A stretch of DNA of 64,000 nucleotides from Microbacterium marinilacus (lineage in GTDB: Bacteria; Actinomycetota; Actinomycetes; Actinomycetales; Microbacteriaceae): positions 1 to 64,000 of the forward strand of contig NZ_JAIJZW010000009.1 in NCBI RefSeq assembly GCF_019753765.1, in the 5' to 3' direction. Shown piece after piece: positions 26,038 to 34,676 of the stretch (its first letter is position 1; every line of letters starts with the position of its first letter). Position numbers and translations under genes: made by a program. Below the pieces are notes generated by a model, which saw nothing but the letters and a program-made list of their open reading frames with translations, had not been told where the DNA came from and did not search any database.

Positions 26038-26742
26038 TCAGAGGAGCGCCGACGTGCGACGCCCCAGCCCCATGGCGGCGGCGGCCCGCAGCTGATCGAC
26101 GGTGTCGACGTCGCGCCGGAGCGTCGAGGCGGGCGGCACGTCCAGCACCGCGAGGCCTGCCTCCTCGTGACGCGCCCGCGAGGCGGCGCCGAAGGCCGGC
26201 TGGAGCCGCTGACCCGCCCGCGCGGTGACGAGCGTCGTGCCCGTGCCCTCGGCATCGGGCACGACGCCGAGGGGCACCTCGGCGGCCAGCTGCAGGGCCG
26301 AGTCCAGGTCGCGGGGGCTCAGCGCCGGGAGGTCGCCGAGCAGCGCGGCGCGGGGGAGCGACGATGGTGCCGCGGCCAGGCCGGCCGAGACCGCCGGGTT
26401 CAGCCCGGAGCCCGGGTCGGGGACGATCAGGGCTCGTCCCTGCAGCGCCGCGACGATGTCCGCATCGGAGGTGACGACGATCACCGTCGACACATGCGTG
26501 GCGCGGAATACAGCGTCGAGCGTGTCGAGGGCGATCGCGCGCGCGAGCTCGCCGCGTCGCCGACCCGCCGCGGCGGGCAGCTCGAGGCGGGACTTGCCCG
26601 AAGCGCCCTTCACCGGGACGACGACGGCCCACCCGGTGACGCCGGCCGGCGGCCGGGGGAGAGGCCCCGCGCCGTCCAGCGCCGCGTCCTCAGGCAACGT
26701 CTCGTCCGACGAGGCCTCGTCAGGCAAGGCCTCGTCAGGCAA
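26038..26742 (-). CDS. cofC: 2-phospho-L-lactate guanylyltransferase-like (F420 synthesis)
   Basis: This protein of about 234 residues is a CofC/FbiD-type nucleotidyltransferase, which activates 2-phospholactate or phosphoenolpyruvate with GTP to supply the side chain of coenzyme F420. Family features are WAVVVPVKGASGKSRL near residue 36, which binds the nucleotide, ALLGDLPALSPRDLD near 128 and AFGAASRARHEEAG near 180. No ATG or GTG is suitably placed; TTG at 26742, overlapping the fgd stop region, is the likely start, with TTG at 26727 as alternative. The first 20 residues are a repeated LPDEA stretch. It follows fgd directly, so the F420 supply gene and an F420 user are coupled. Confidence 0.8.
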   Translation of the reverse strand: MPDEALPDEASSDETLPEDAALDGAGPLPRPPAGVTGWAVVVPVKGASGKSRLELPAAAGRRRGELARAIALDTLDAVFRATHVSTVIVVTSDADIVAALQGRALIVPDPGSGLNPAVSAGLAAAPSSLPRAALLGDLPALSPRDLDSALQLAAEVPLGVVPDAEGTGTTLVTARAGQRLQPAFGAASRARHEEAGLAVLDVPPASTLRRDVDTVDQLRAAAAMGLGRRTSALL

Positions 26743-27745
26743 AGCGCTCGTGCAGGCGCGGCAGCACGCGCTCGCCGTACAGGCGCAGGAACGCCTCCTG
26801 GTCATGACCGGGGTCGTGGAAGACGAGGTGTCGGAATCCGAGCTCCACGTACGTCGCGATCGCCTCGATGTGCTCGTCGACGTCGTCCGAGACGATGAAG
26901 CGCGAGGCGGCACGGTCGAGGGGCAGCTCCTCCGCGCGCCGCTGCATCTCGATCGGATCGTGGATGCCCGTCTTCTCCTCCGGCTTCAGGGCGAGCGGCG
27001 CCCAGAACCGCGTGTTCTCGCGGGCGGCGTCGAGGTCGGGGCGGAACGACACCTTCACCTCGATCATCGTGTCCACCGCGTCGCGCGAGCGATGCCCCTT
27101 CTCGATGCCCTCGTCGAAGGCCGGCAGCAGCTTGTCCGTGTACAGCGACGGATCCTTGCCGCTCGTGGTGATCCAGCCGTCCGCCATCCGTCCGGCCAGG
27201 CGCGTCGCGGCGGGGCCCGAGGCGCCGATGTAGATCGGCACGAGCGTCTCGGGGCGGTCGTAGATCGTCGCGTTGTGCGTCTGGTAGTAGGTGCCCTCGA
27301 ACGTCACGCGCTCCTCGGTCCAGAGCGTGCGGATGAGCGTGATCGCCTCCTTCATGCGCTGGAACCGCTCGGGCGACTCGGGCCAGTCGAGCCCCAGGGT
27401 CACCTCGTTGAGCGCCTCGCCCGTGCCGACGCCGAGGATCATGCGGCCCGGGTGCATCGCCCCGAGCGTGCCGAACGCCTGCGCGACGACCCCGGGGTGG
27501 TAGCGGAACGTGGGGGTCAGCACCGAGGTGCCGAGCAGCACGCGGCTCGTGCGCTCGCCGACCGCTCCCAGCCAGGGGAGGGCGGCCGGGGCGTGCCCGC
27601 CGTCGTGCATCCACGGCTGCATGTGGTCGGAGAGGAAGACCGAGTCGAAGCCCACCTCCTCGGCGAGCACCGCATAGTCGAGCAGCTCGCGCGGCCCGAA
27701 CTGCTCGGACGAGGCCTTATAGCCGAAGCGCATCGGGATGGTCAT
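26735..27745 (-). CDS. fgd: F420-dependent glucose-6-phosphate dehydrogenase
   Basis: The 336-residue product closely matches the Fgd1 pattern of the LLM flavin family. It oxidises glucose 6-phosphate to 6-phosphogluconolactone and regenerates reduced F420. Diagnostic stretches are FGYKASSEQFGPRELLDYAV at the N terminus, SDHMQPWMHDGGHAPAALPW near residue 39 (F420 and catalytic His), TSVLTPTFRYHPGVVAQAFG near 73, GVGTGEALNE near 105 and NTRFWAPLALKPEEKTG near 240. AAGGAG precedes the ATG. Its stop overlaps the cofC start. It should supply reduced F420 for the deazaflavin-dependent reductases elsewhere in the window. Confidence 0.93.
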   Translation of the reverse strand: MTIPMRFGYKASSEQFGPRELLDYAVLAEEVGFDSVFLSDHMQPWMHDGGHAPAALPWLGAVGERTSRVLLGTSVLTPTFRYHPGVVAQAFGTLGAMHPGRMILGVGTGEALNEVTLGLDWPESPERFQRMKEAITLIRTLWTEERVTFEGTYYQTHNATIYDRPETLVPIYIGASGPAATRLAGRMADGWITTSGKDPSLYTDKLLPAFDEGIEKGHRSRDAVDTMIEVKVSFRPDLDAARENTRFWAPLALKPEEKTGIHDPIEMQRRAEELPLDRAASRFIVSDDVDEHIEAIATYVELGFRHLVFHDPGHDQEAFLRLYGERVLPRLHERFA

Positions 27746-27824
27746 GTCGTGGCTCCTTCTCTCTTCTCCATGTCTCAGTGTGGCCGGGAATCCCCGCCCA
27801 TGCCCGGCCGAAGCGGGACATCGG

Positions 27825-29330
27825 TCAGGGGATGAGGGAGGGGGCGAGGATCGCGTCGCGTGCGCGGGCGAGCTGCTCCCCGAAGTCGGCGACCGTGCCG
27901 GGCCAGAGCAGGGTGAGGCGCCCGGATCGCGGATCCGTATACCAGTTGCGGCATCCGCCCTCGATCCACGGGGTGCCGGCCGCGCGCGCGGCGATCTCGG
28001 CGGTGTACTCCGCCTCCGCCTCCGCCGTCACGCGGACCGTCCGTCCGCCCGCCACGAGCGCCGCGGAGAAGGCCGCCTGCTGCTCCATGATGAGCACGGC
28101 CGAGTTGTGGCCCAACGAGGCGTTCGGGCCGTTGAGCACATGCAGATTGGGGAATCCGTGGACGAGCGTCGACGCCACCGAGGTCATGCCCGTGCTCCAG
28201 TGCTCGTCGAGCGTGAGGCCGTGCTCGCCCGTCACGAGGCGCGCGTAGGGCTGCCGCGCCGCCTCGAACCCGGTGGCGAGCACGATCACGTCGGCCTGGT
28301 GTCGGGCGCCGCTCGCGGCGATCAGCCAGTTGTCGTCGACGGCGGCGAGAGCCGACGCCTCGAGCCGCACCGATCCGTCCGCGATGGTCGGGTAGAAGTC
28401 GTCGCTGAGCAAGACCCGCTTGCAGCCGAACGCGTAGTCGGGCGTGAGGGCCGAACGCAGCCCGGGGTCCGGCACCTGCCGGGCGAGGTGGCCGAGCGCG
28501 GCCTCACGGGCGCTCTCGGACGCTGCGGGATCGCCCGATCGCGAGGCGAAGCGCGCCTCGCCCTCCGCGTACAGCTCGTCGCGCAACGCCGCGAGCGAGG
28601 CCGGATCGGCCGCCCATGCGTCGCGCTCGGCGCGGGCGTACGCCCGGTCCCGGCGGGGCACGATCCATGCCGGCGTCCGCTGGAACAGCGTGACGTCCGC
28701 GCCCTGGCGCGCGAGCTGCGGGACGAGCTGTACGGCGCTCGCGCCCGTGCCGACGACCGCGATGCGCGCGCCCTGTATCCGGATCCGCTCGTCCCAGCGC
28801 GCCGAGTGGAAGACCGGACCGGGGAAGCCGTCGAGGCCCGGGACGTCCGGGATCACCGGCTCGGTGAGCCGACCGCACGCGAGGATCAGGTGGTCGGCGT
28901 GGAGCACCCGATCGCCGGCCTCCGCGGCCGACGGCGATGAGACGGTCGAGACGACCCAGCCGTCGTCGACCCAGCGGGCGTCCGTGAGGGCCGTGCCGAG
29001 GCGCAGGCGGCTGTCGAGCCCCTCGGCGTGCACGACGTGCTCCAGGTACGAGCGGATCTCGGCCCCCGGGGCGAACGTGCGCGACCAGCCCGGCCAGGGA
29101 TGGGCCGAGAGCCCGTAGAGGTGGGCGGGAACGTCGCACGCGACGCCGGGGTAGACGTTCTCCCGCCACGTGCCGCCCACGCCGGAGGCGCGCTCGAGGA
29201 TGACGAAGTCGGACACGCCCTCCGCCCGCAGGGCCATGGCGGCGGCGATCCCGGCGAAGCCCGCCCCGACGATGACCGTGCCGACGCGATCGGCCGGCCG
29301 GCCGGCGTCCCCGGTGCGCGGCGTCGTCAT
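27825..29330 (-). CDS. Flavin monooxygenase, Baeyer-Villiger type
   Basis: This 501-residue flavoenzyme has two Rossmann sites, GAGFAG near residue 22 for FAD and GTGASA near 187 for NADPH. Between them lies the Baeyer-Villiger monooxygenase fingerprint FPGPVFHSARWDE near residue 167, fitting FxGxxxHxxxW(P/D). Such enzymes insert oxygen next to a ketone or oxygenate a heteroatom. GFGxKR-like FGCKRVLLSDDFYP near 295 also fits the class. It starts four bases inside the fbiC stop and is therefore cotranscribed with F420 genes, although it should use FAD and NADPH rather than F420. The substrate is unknown. Confidence 0.88.
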   Translation of the reverse strand: MTTPRTGDAGRPADRVGTVIVGAGFAGIAAAMALRAEGVSDFVILERASGVGGTWRENVYPGVACDVPAHLYGLSAHPWPGWSRTFAPGAEIRSYLEHVVHAEGLDSRLRLGTALTDARWVDDGWVVSTVSSPSAAEAGDRVLHADHLILACGRLTEPVIPDVPGLDGFPGPVFHSARWDERIRIQGARIAVVGTGASAVQLVPQLARQGADVTLFQRTPAWIVPRRDRAYARAERDAWAADPASLAALRDELYAEGEARFASRSGDPAASESAREAALGHLARQVPDPGLRSALTPDYAFGCKRVLLSDDFYPTIADGSVRLEASALAAVDDNWLIAASGARHQADVIVLATGFEAARQPYARLVTGEHGLTLDEHWSTGMTSVASTLVHGFPNLHVLNGPNASLGHNSAVLIMEQQAAFSAALVAGGRTVRVTAEAEAEYTAEIAARAAGTPWIEGGCRNWYTDPRSGRLTLLWPGTVADFGEQLARARDAILAPSLIP

Positions 29331-31798
29331 CCGCGTGCCTTCCGGCTCGCCTGGCGGGCCGCGCGAGCCGACGGGGTCTCGCGCACGATGCTGACGTCGC
29401 CGTAGGTGGTCGAGCGCTGCCGGAAGGGGCGGAAGAGCCCGCGGGCGATGTCGCGCGCGGCCTCGAGCGGCAGCTGGAGCCCCTGTTCGACACCAGCGCC
29501 CGGCAGCACGCGCCCGTCCATCAGGGTGCCGCCCAGATCGTCGCCGCCCGCCTGCAGCAGCTCGATCGACGCGGGCACGCCGTGGCGGGTCCAGGGGATC
29601 TGGATGTGCGGGATGGTGCCGCTCAGGAAGAGCCGGGACACCGCGACCATCGCGCGGTGCTCGTCGAGCGGCGCACGGGAGGCGACGAGCGGCGTGCCGC
29701 CGCCGAGCGGCTCGGGAAGGGGGATCGGCACGAACTCGGTGAAGCCGCCGCCGCTTCCGGAATCGGCGGCGGCGCGCTGGATCGCGGCGAGCTCGCGCAG
29801 GTGGGCGACGCGCTCCGCCGCGGTCTCGGCGTGTCCGTAGAACATCACGGAGGTGGAGCGGAAGCCGGCGCGATGCGCCGCGGAGACGCCCTCGCGCCAG
29901 CGCTCGATCGGCAGGTCGCCCGGCGCGATCAGCTCACGGACGCGCTCGCTGAGCACCTTGACCCCGGTGCCGGGGACCGTGTCCACGCCGGCCTCGCGCA
30001 TCGCCCGCAGCGCGCCGTCCAGCCCGAGGCCCGAGCGGTCGGCGAGGTCGGCGACGTCCTGGGGACGGAAGGCGTGCAGGTGTATTCCCGGCGCGGCATG
30101 GGAGATCGTGCGCGCGATGTCCAGGTAGGACTCCGCATCCTGGCCCGGCGCGACCAGGCCCTGGACGCAGATCTCGGTGAGCCTCAGATCGTCCGCGTCG
30201 CGCGCGATCTCCGCCAGCCCGTCGAGGTCGTACGTGTCGGGCTCGCCGGTCGGCCGGCGCCGGAAGGCGGTGGAGGCGACGTTGCGGTTCGCGACGATGC
30301 TCAGGGCCTCGCCCACGGTGTAGCGACGCACGTCGTCGGCGGTGGCGGCGAGGCGGTCGAGGTCGCGGCCCTCCGCGCGCAGCAGGGCCTCCCATCCCGC
30401 GTCGTCGATCGAGCCGGGGGCCGCCGCGGCCTCGTCGAGGAGGCGGGCGATGCCCCCTCGGCTCGGCCGGGCGCGTGTCGTCTCCCCGCCCGTGTCCGCC
30501 GCCCGCCGCCGCTCGTCGTGACCGGAGCCGGCCGGATCGGTCGCTGACGCCCCCTCCGGCCGCAGCACCACGCCGGCCGCGCCCGTACGAGCAAGGCCGC
30601 TCACCGGGTCGGCGAGGGCGTACGTCACGTCGCGGATCTCCGGGTCGAGCCACGCGTCGTCGACGTAGGGAGGATGCGCGGTGAGGCGCTCGCGGAGCGC
30701 GAACCCGGCATCGGCGGTCGCCGCGGCGAGGTCGTCGAGGTGCGGCCAGGGCCGCTCGGGGTTCACGTGGTCGGCGGTCAGCGGGGACACGCCGCCCCAG
30801 TCGTCGGCACCCGCGCGCACGAGCAACGCGAACTCCTGCGGGTCGGAGAGGTTGGGCGGCACCTGGATCCGCATCCCGGGACCCATGACGAGGCGCGCGA
30901 CCGCGACGGCGGCCACGTACTCCAGGAGGTCGGCGTCCGGCTGGTCCTGCATGGCGGTGCGCGGCTTCGCCCGGAAGTTCTGCACGATCACCTCCTGCAG
31001 GTGGCCGTGCCGTGCGTGCGCGTCCCGCAGCGCGATGAGCGACTCGGCCCGGTCGCGGAGCGTCTCGCCGATGCCCACCAGGATGCCGGTGGTGAAAGGG
31101 ATGCGCGCCGTGCCCGCGTCGTCGAGCAGGCGCAGCCGCACGTCCGGGTCCTTGTCGGGCGACCCGTAGTGCACCTGTCCGGGCTCTTCGTACAGCCGCC
31201 GCGAGGTGGTCTCGAGCATGACCCCCATCGAGGGCGCGACGGGGCGCAGCATCTCGAGCTCCTCGGGCGTCATGATCCCGGGGTTGAGGTGGGGGAGCAG
31301 CCCGGTCTCGGCCGTGATGGCCCGGGCCATGTCGGCGACGTACTCGAGGGTCGACGCGTAGCCGTGGCGGTCGAGCCACGCCCGCGCCTCCGGCCAGCGG
31401 TCCTCGGGGCGGTCGCCGAGGGTGAGCAGCGCCTCCTTGCAGCCGAGCGCCTGACCCTGGCGGGCGACGGCGAGCACCTGGGCGCGCGACATGTACTCGG
31501 GCTTGTGCTGCTTGAGCAGCTGGCCCGGGGTGTCCACGAAGATGCAGTAGTGGCAGCGGTCGCGGCAGAGCGTCGTGAGCGGGATGAACACCTTGCGCGA
31601 GTACGTCATCACGCGGGGCCGGCCGATCCCCTCCAGGCCGGCGTCGCGCACGCGGGCGGCGGCGTCGAGCAGGCGGTCCAGCTGCGCTCCGGTCGCGGAC
31701 AGCAGGGCCTCGGCCTCGTCGGCGGCGATGGTCTCGCCCGCCTCGGCACGGGCCAGCGCGGCCTCGAGCGTGGAGACATCGGGATCCAGCAGCGTCAC
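29327..31798 (-). CDS. fbiC: FbiC-like F0 synthase (CofG-CofH fusion) with cysteine-less CofH half
   Basis: This 823-residue fusion corresponds to FbiC, which uses two radical-SAM halves to join tyrosine and a ribityl-diaminouracil into the deazaflavin F0. The CofG half (about residues 1-400) has an intact cluster motif, LCRDRCHYC with Cys78, Cys82 and Cys85. The CofH half (about 430-823) keeps many family landmarks, such as NRNV at 504, ICVQG, GIHLHAF, DTVPGTGVKVL, MFYGHAET, GGFTEFVPIPL and LGGTLMDG. The CX3CX2C motif expected just after NRNV is replaced by ASTAFRRR, and only one cysteine remains in that half. The frame is open and clean there. GTG at 31798 has a possible -10 (GAGACT) six bases upstream. 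Confidence 0.85.
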   Translation of the reverse strand: MTLLDPDVSTLEAALARAEAGETIAADEAEALLSATGAQLDRLLDAAARVRDAGLEGIGRPRVMTYSRKVFIPLTTLCRDRCHYCIFVDTPGQLLKQHKPEYMSRAQVLAVARQGQALGCKEALLTLGDRPEDRWPEARAWLDRHGYASTLEYVADMARAITAETGLLPHLNPGIMTPEELEMLRPVAPSMGVMLETTSRRLYEEPGQVHYGSPDKDPDVRLRLLDDAGTARIPFTTGILVGIGETLRDRAESLIALRDAHARHGHLQEVIVQNFRAKPRTAMQDQPDADLLEYVAAVAVARLVMGPGMRIQVPPNLSDPQEFALLVRAGADDWGGVSPLTADHVNPERPWPHLDDLAAATADAGFALRERLTAHPPYVDDAWLDPEIRDVTYALADPVSGLARTGAAGVVLRPEGASATDPAGSGHDERRRAADTGGETTRARPSRGGIARLLDEAAAAPGSIDDAGWEALLRAEGRDLDRLAATADDVRRYTVGEALSIVANRNVASTAFRRRPTGEPDTYDLDGLAEIARDADDLRLTEICVQGLVAPGQDAESYLDIARTISHAAPGIHLHAFRPQDVADLADRSGLGLDGALRAMREAGVDTVPGTGVKVLSERVRELIAPGDLPIERWREGVSAAHRAGFRSTSVMFYGHAETAAERVAHLRELAAIQRAAADSGSGGGFTEFVPIPLPEPLGGGTPLVASRAPLDEHRAMVAVSRLFLSGTIPHIQIPWTRHGVPASIELLQAGGDDLGGTLMDGRVLPGAGVEQGLQLPLEAARDIARGLFRPFRQRSTTYGDVSIVRETPSARAARQASRKARG

Positions 31799-31903
31799 CG
31801 TCTCAGTCTCCCACCGTGCGGGCGCGCCCGGGCCGGGCGATCGTCGCCGTCCTGTGACCGTTCCGCCCGACGGCGTCCGCGAGCGCCTGGCAGGATGGAT
31901 CGC

Positions 31904-32272
31904 ATGGTGACCCTGCTGCTCGATCAGACGCAGCTGGAGATCGTGCTCACGCGCACGGAGCGCGTGCTCGCCGCCCAGCGCGACAACATCCGAGTCGACC
32001 GTGCGTCGATCGCGCGTCTGCAGCTCACGGACGAACCCGTGACGTGGCTGCGCGGGGTGCGAGCCCCGGGAACGCACCTGCCGCGCCTGGTGTCGCTGGG
32101 CCGGTGGCGCTCGGCGCAGGGCGACGACTTCGTGGCGATCCGTCACGGCCGCCCGGGTGTGGTGATCGACCTCACGGGCGACGAGCGCTTCGCGCGCCTG
32201 GTGCTGTCGACGCGTCATGGGCTCGCACTCGCGAACGCGCTGCAACTGGATGCCGAAGGCGCCGAGGCCTGA
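31904..32272 (+). CDS. Conserved-looking small protein of unknown function
   Basis: The 122-residue product is mostly beta-strand-like, beginning MVTLLLDQTQLEIVLTRTER and ending RLVLSTRHGLALANALQLDA. It has no signal peptide, membrane helix or cysteine. The alternating pattern and basic patches resemble a PH-like fold, but I do not recognise a family. CAGGAT at 31891-31896, seven bases upstream, would be a leaderless -10; an ATG three codons earlier overlaps that box. It diverges from fbiC, and a strong terminator follows its stop. The reading frame has the strong third-position G/C bias of real genes in this window. Confidence 0.6.
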   Translation: MVTLLLDQTQLEIVLTRTERVLAAQRDNIRVDRASIARLQLTDEPVTWLRGVRAPGTHLPRLVSLGRWRSAQGDDFVAIRHGRPGVVIDLTGDERFARLVLSTRHGLALANALQLDAEGAEA

Positions 32273-32274
32273 CG

Positions 32275-32305
32275 CGAAGGCCTCCGCGGAGAGCGGAGGC
32301 CTTCG
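32275..32305. terminator. Bidirectional terminator, 13-base stem
   Basis: CGAAGGCCTCCGC pairs perfectly with GCGGAGGCCTTCG around a five-base loop. It lies between the small protein gene ending at 32272 and the ABC ATPase gene ending at 32348, which converge. Confidence 0.87.
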
Positions 32306-32347
32306 ATCTGTGCGATCTGGTCGTCGGCCGGCGGGCCGTCGACGCGC

Positions 32348-34507
32348 TCAGGCGCGGGGGTCGCCGTCGCGTCGTTCCAGCTCGGCGGCCTCGTCGAACG
32401 TCGCGAACAGGCGTCCGAAGCCGTCCTGCGGCGCCGGCGCATCGGTCTGCGGCGCCGGCGTCTCCCGCTTGGCGAAGCGGGCGAAGCCCGGCCAGCCGCG
32501 CGAGGACGCCGGCTGCTCGTCGTCGGTGGTGGCGCCGAACGACGCGCCGCGCGGGCGCGGCGGAGCCTGCGGGATGAAGTTGGTCACCGGCTCGAAGGCG
32601 AGCGGGTCGACCGACGACGCCGGTCGCGGGGGAGCGACCCCGGCTCCCTGGTCGTCCTGATCGGCGTCCCCGTCCCGTCCGTCGCCGTGGTCGGCCTCGC
32701 CGACCTCGACCACCTCGTCCGGGGCCTCGAGCGGATCCGGGGTGTCGGCGTCGTCGGACCGGGAGGGATCGACGTCGCCCGCGTGCCGGCCGTCGTGGTC
32801 GTCCTCGTGCCGCTCGTCAGAGGCGGGCCGGCCGTCGCCCTCGGGCTCGTCGTGCGCGTCCTCGACCGTCGCGTCCTGGCCGTCCACGTCCTCCTGCGCG
32901 TCGACGTCGTCCTGGCCGTCGACGTCGTCCGCCGCGTCGACGTCGTCCTGCGCGTCGGCGTGGGCCGTGACCTCTCCGTCAGCGTCGGCCTCCGAGCCGG
33001 GCAGGTCGACGACCGAGTCGGCGGTCTCGAGCGAGTCGGGGTCGTCCGCATCCTCCTCGGCGGGTGACGGGACCGCCTCCGGAGCCGGCACCCATCCCGG
33101 CGTGGGCTGCTCGCCCACCGGGGACGCCGCGATCAGCGCGGTCTCCCCGGCGATCACCTCGCGCTCCACCTCGGACAGGGGGCGGCTGAGGAATGCCAGC
33201 GGGTCGCGCCCGCCGTCAGCGGCGGGACGGTCCTCGGCCGGCGTCTCCTCGGCCGGCGTCTCCTCGGCCGAGGGGGCCACCTCTTCGGCCGAGCGCATGC
33301 CGGTGCGCGGCTCCGCGTCGACCCCGTCGGTGCCGTTGACGTCGTCCAGGGCGTCCTGCGCGGTCTGCGCCGGGCTCGGCTCCTCCGTCCCGTCGGACGC
33401 CGGTTGCCCGGTCGCGCCGCCGCCCGCCGCACCCGTCGTCGGCGCGGCGGACTCGTCGGACTCGGCGTCGCCCTCCGCTCCCGCCCCGTCCTCCGTCTGC
33501 ACGTCAGCGGTCCCCTCCTGCGCGTCGGCCTTCGCCTCTTCGGGCGCGTCCGCCTCCGCGGGGGCCTCCTCGGGCGCGTCCGCCTCCGCCTCCGCGGGGG
33601 CCGGGACCGGCGCCGTCCACGCGCCGCCGACGATCTTCAGGAAGACGTCCTCGAGGCTCTGCTGGCGCAGCTGCAGCGACGACAGCGGCACGCCTGCCGC
33701 AGCCGCCAGCTCGCCGATCTCGGCCGTGGTGCTGCCCGGCACGTTGAAGCCGGAGCGCAGCAGCTCGAACTCCACGCCGCGCTCCCGCAGGGCGTCGCGC
33801 AGCGCGGCCCGGTTCGGGGAGTCGACCGCGACCACCGCGTCGACGTCGGCCAGGTGCTCGATGCCGCCGCTGAACAGCAGCCGCCCGTTCGAGATGATGA
33901 GGATGTCGTCGGCGACCTGCTGCACCTCGCTCAGCACGTGGGACGACATCAGCACGGTGCGGCCCTCGTCCGCCAGCCGTCGCATCAGCAGGCGCATCCA
34001 GCGGATGCCCTCCGGGTCGAGGCCGTTGGCGGGCTCGTCGAAGACGAGGACTCCCGGGTCGCCCAGCAGCGCCTCCGCGACGCCGAGCCGCTGGCGCATG
34101 CCCAGCGAGAAGCCGCCGATGCGCATGTCTCCGACCGCGCCGAGGCCGACGACCTCGAGCACCTCGGCGACGCGGGTCGCGGGCACGCCGATCGACCGGG
34201 CGACCGACATCAGGTGTCGCTCGGCCGTGCGCCGGGGCCGGTACGACGGGTTCTCGAGCAGGGATCCCACCTCGCGCCGCGGCTTGTCCAGCCGCGCGTA
34301 GGGGACGCCGCCGATCAGCGCGCTGCCCTCGGTGGGCCGCAGCTCGCCGAGCAGGATGCGCAGCGTGGTCGACTTGCCCGCCCCGTTCGGGCCGACGAAG
34401 CCGGTGACGGCGCCGGGCTCGACCCGGGCGGTCAGGTCGGACACCGCGGCGACGTCTCCGAAGGTCTTCGTGACTCCGCGGAACTCGAGCACCTTGCCGT
34501 CGGCCAT
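32348..34507 (-). CDS. ABC ATPase with very long acidic disordered tail
   Basis: The first 290 or so residues form an ABC-2-exporter-type ATPase with Walker A GPNGAGKST near residue 39, signature FSLGMRQRLG near 135, Walker B VLVFDEPANGLDP near 154 and switch HVLSEVQ. The C-terminal LSSLQLRQQSLEDVFLKIVG is typical. The remaining 425 or so residues are low-complexity and strongly acidic, with repeats such as DDVDAQEDVDGQD, two DPLAF motifs and three AEETPAE-like units, predicted to be disordered. The last 70 residues are less acidic and end in GFGRLFATFDEAAELERRDG. No permease gene is adjacent, so its partner is elsewhere or it has another role. The ATG at 34507 is chosen as the first residue of the ATPase domain. 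Confidence 0.83.
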   Translation of the reverse strand: MADGKVLEFRGVTKTFGDVAAVSDLTARVEPGAVTGFVGPNGAGKSTTLRILLGELRPTEGSALIGGVPYARLDKPRREVGSLLENPSYRPRRTAERHLMSVARSIGVPATRVAEVLEVVGLGAVGDMRIGGFSLGMRQRLGVAEALLGDPGVLVFDEPANGLDPEGIRWMRLLMRRLADEGRTVLMSSHVLSEVQQVADDILIISNGRLLFSGGIEHLADVDAVVAVDSPNRAALRDALRERGVEFELLRSGFNVPGSTTAEIGELAAAAGVPLSSLQLRQQSLEDVFLKIVGGAWTAPVPAPAEAEADAPEEAPAEADAPEEAKADAQEGTADVQTEDGAGAEGDAESDESAAPTTGAAGGGATGQPASDGTEEPSPAQTAQDALDDVNGTDGVDAEPRTGMRSAEEVAPSAEETPAEETPAEDRPAADGGRDPLAFLSRPLSEVEREVIAGETALIAASPVGEQPTPGWVPAPEAVPSPAEEDADDPDSLETADSVVDLPGSEADADGEVTAHADAQDDVDAADDVDGQDDVDAQEDVDGQDATVEDAHDEPEGDGRPASDERHEDDHDGRHAGDVDPSRSDDADTPDPLEAPDEVVEVGEADHGDGRDGDADQDDQGAGVAPPRPASSVDPLAFEPVTNFIPQAPPRPRGASFGATTDDEQPASSRGWPGFARFAKRETPAPQTDAPAPQDGFGRLFATFDEAAELERRDGDPRA

Positions 34508-34590
34508 CCGCTCCCTCTCATGGGGTGTACAGGTCCCACGACGCGGGCGCCTGCGCGCCGCGCCATGACACCTATCTTGGCCGATGTCGC

Positions 34591-34633
34591 GCCGAACCCG
34601 GGGATTCGCGGTGCCGGGCGGCCGAACCCGGGG
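34591..34633. promoter_or_regulatory. Directly repeated GCCGAACCCGGGG in divergent promoter region
   Basis: The 13-mer occurs at 34591-34603 and 34621-34633, thirty bases apart, between the divergent starts at 34507 and 34677. It could be a shared operator; this is a weak inference. Confidence 0.35.
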
Positions 34634-34676
34634 GCGGGTGCGCGTGCCGCCGACTCCCAGTGGGTAGCGTGTCCCC

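Noticed and set aside
30241..30310. Frameshift as explanation for the missing CofH cysteines
   Set aside because: The other two frames of this segment do not encode a CX3CX2C motif, and the used frame shows family sequence on both sides without interruption.
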